The notes under the pieces were generated by a model that searched no databases, had not been told where the DNA came from, and saw only the letters and a list, made by a program, of their open reading frames with translations. A DNA stretch of 6,127 nt, taken from contig CANQEC010000155.1 in the NCBI GenBank assembly GCA_947594335.1, positions 1-6,127 of the forward strand, in the 5' to 3' direction. Shown piece by piece: positions 6,050-6,127 of this stretch. Position numbers and translations under genes: made by a program. Within the stretch, counting starts at the first letter, position 1, and the number at the start of each line of letters is the position of its first letter. The DNA comes from an uncultured Lachnospiraceae bacterium. Its GTDB lineage: Bacteria; Bacillota; Clostridia; Lachnospirales; Lachnospiraceae.

Positions 6050-6078
6050 ATTGTAATACAAATGTATTCAAACTTCAA
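6050..6078 (-). promoter_or_regulatory. Predicted sigma-70/sigma-A promoter of the operon
   Basis: On the minus strand the -35 is TTGAAG (6073-6078), the spacer is 17 bp and the -10 is TACAAT (6050-6055). Transcription would start near 6043, giving a leader of about 38 nt before the ATG at 6005. This is the only well-formed promoter I could find ahead of the operon; spacing and both hexamers are close to consensus. Confidence 0.75.
6052..6068. promoter_or_regulatory. Candidate operator overlapping the -10 and spacer
   Basis: The plus strand reads TGTAATACAAATGTATT. It contains the inverted repeat AATACA-AA-TGTATT (6055-6068) and, overlapping it, TGTA-A-TACA (6052-6060). A protein bound here would block the -10 and spacer. 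The half-site TGTA/TACA recurs in the second palindrome downstream, which supports one common binder, most simply the ribbon-helix-helix protein encoded next. The assignment is inference. Confidence 0.45.
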
Positions 6079-6127
6079 GTTATTTCTATCAAGACATTAA
6101 AGAAGCACATCCAAAGTAAATATTAGA

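Noticed and set aside
5497..6126. Plus-strand frame of 209 codons covering the regulator and promoter
   Set aside because: It runs antisense to the zinc-ribbon part of the SPFH gene and the ribbon-helix-helix gene, and shows no recognisable protein features.

Overview
The window holds one tightly packed minus-strand operon of four genes. Read in transcription order, right to left, they are: a small ribbon-helix-helix regulator (5802-6005), an SPFH/band-7 scaffold protein with zinc ribbons at both ends (3942-5783), a four-helix membrane protein (3249-3938), and a 984-residue protein (272-3226) with a zinc ribbon, a cytoplasmic TIR domain, one transmembrane helix and a seven-unit RCC1-like repeat domain. 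Intergenic gaps are 18, 3 and 22 bp, each gene has a purine-rich Shine-Dalgarno sequence, and a good sigma-70-type promoter (TTGAAG, 17 bp, TACAAT) lies just ahead of the first gene.

The organism is probably a Clostridia-class Firmicute, most like Lachnospiraceae or a related gut anaerobe. The basis is strong AGGAG-type ribosome binding sites, moderate G+C, and protein families (CxxCGG zinc-ribbon TIR protein, SPFH protein with double zinc ribbons, YKDA-type TPR-like repeats) that I associate from memory with that group. No rRNA, tRNA or housekeeping marker is present to confirm this.

Layout: 6006-6127 is the promoter and leader, with two TGTA/TACA-type palindromes that could be operators for the regulator. 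272-6005 is the operon. 1-271 lies downstream of the last stop codon, contains two hairpins and an unidentified open frame running off the left edge, and shows no convincing terminator.

Working model (inference): the SPFH protein forms a membrane-associated oligomeric scaffold, the four-helix protein anchors or partners it, and the TIR protein is a receptor-like effector. Its repeat domain would lie outside the membrane and its probable NAD-cleaving TIR domain inside. The ribbon-helix-helix protein would control the operon. Membrane-stress surveillance or phage defence by NAD depletion are the two most plausible roles; neither is shown by the sequence alone.
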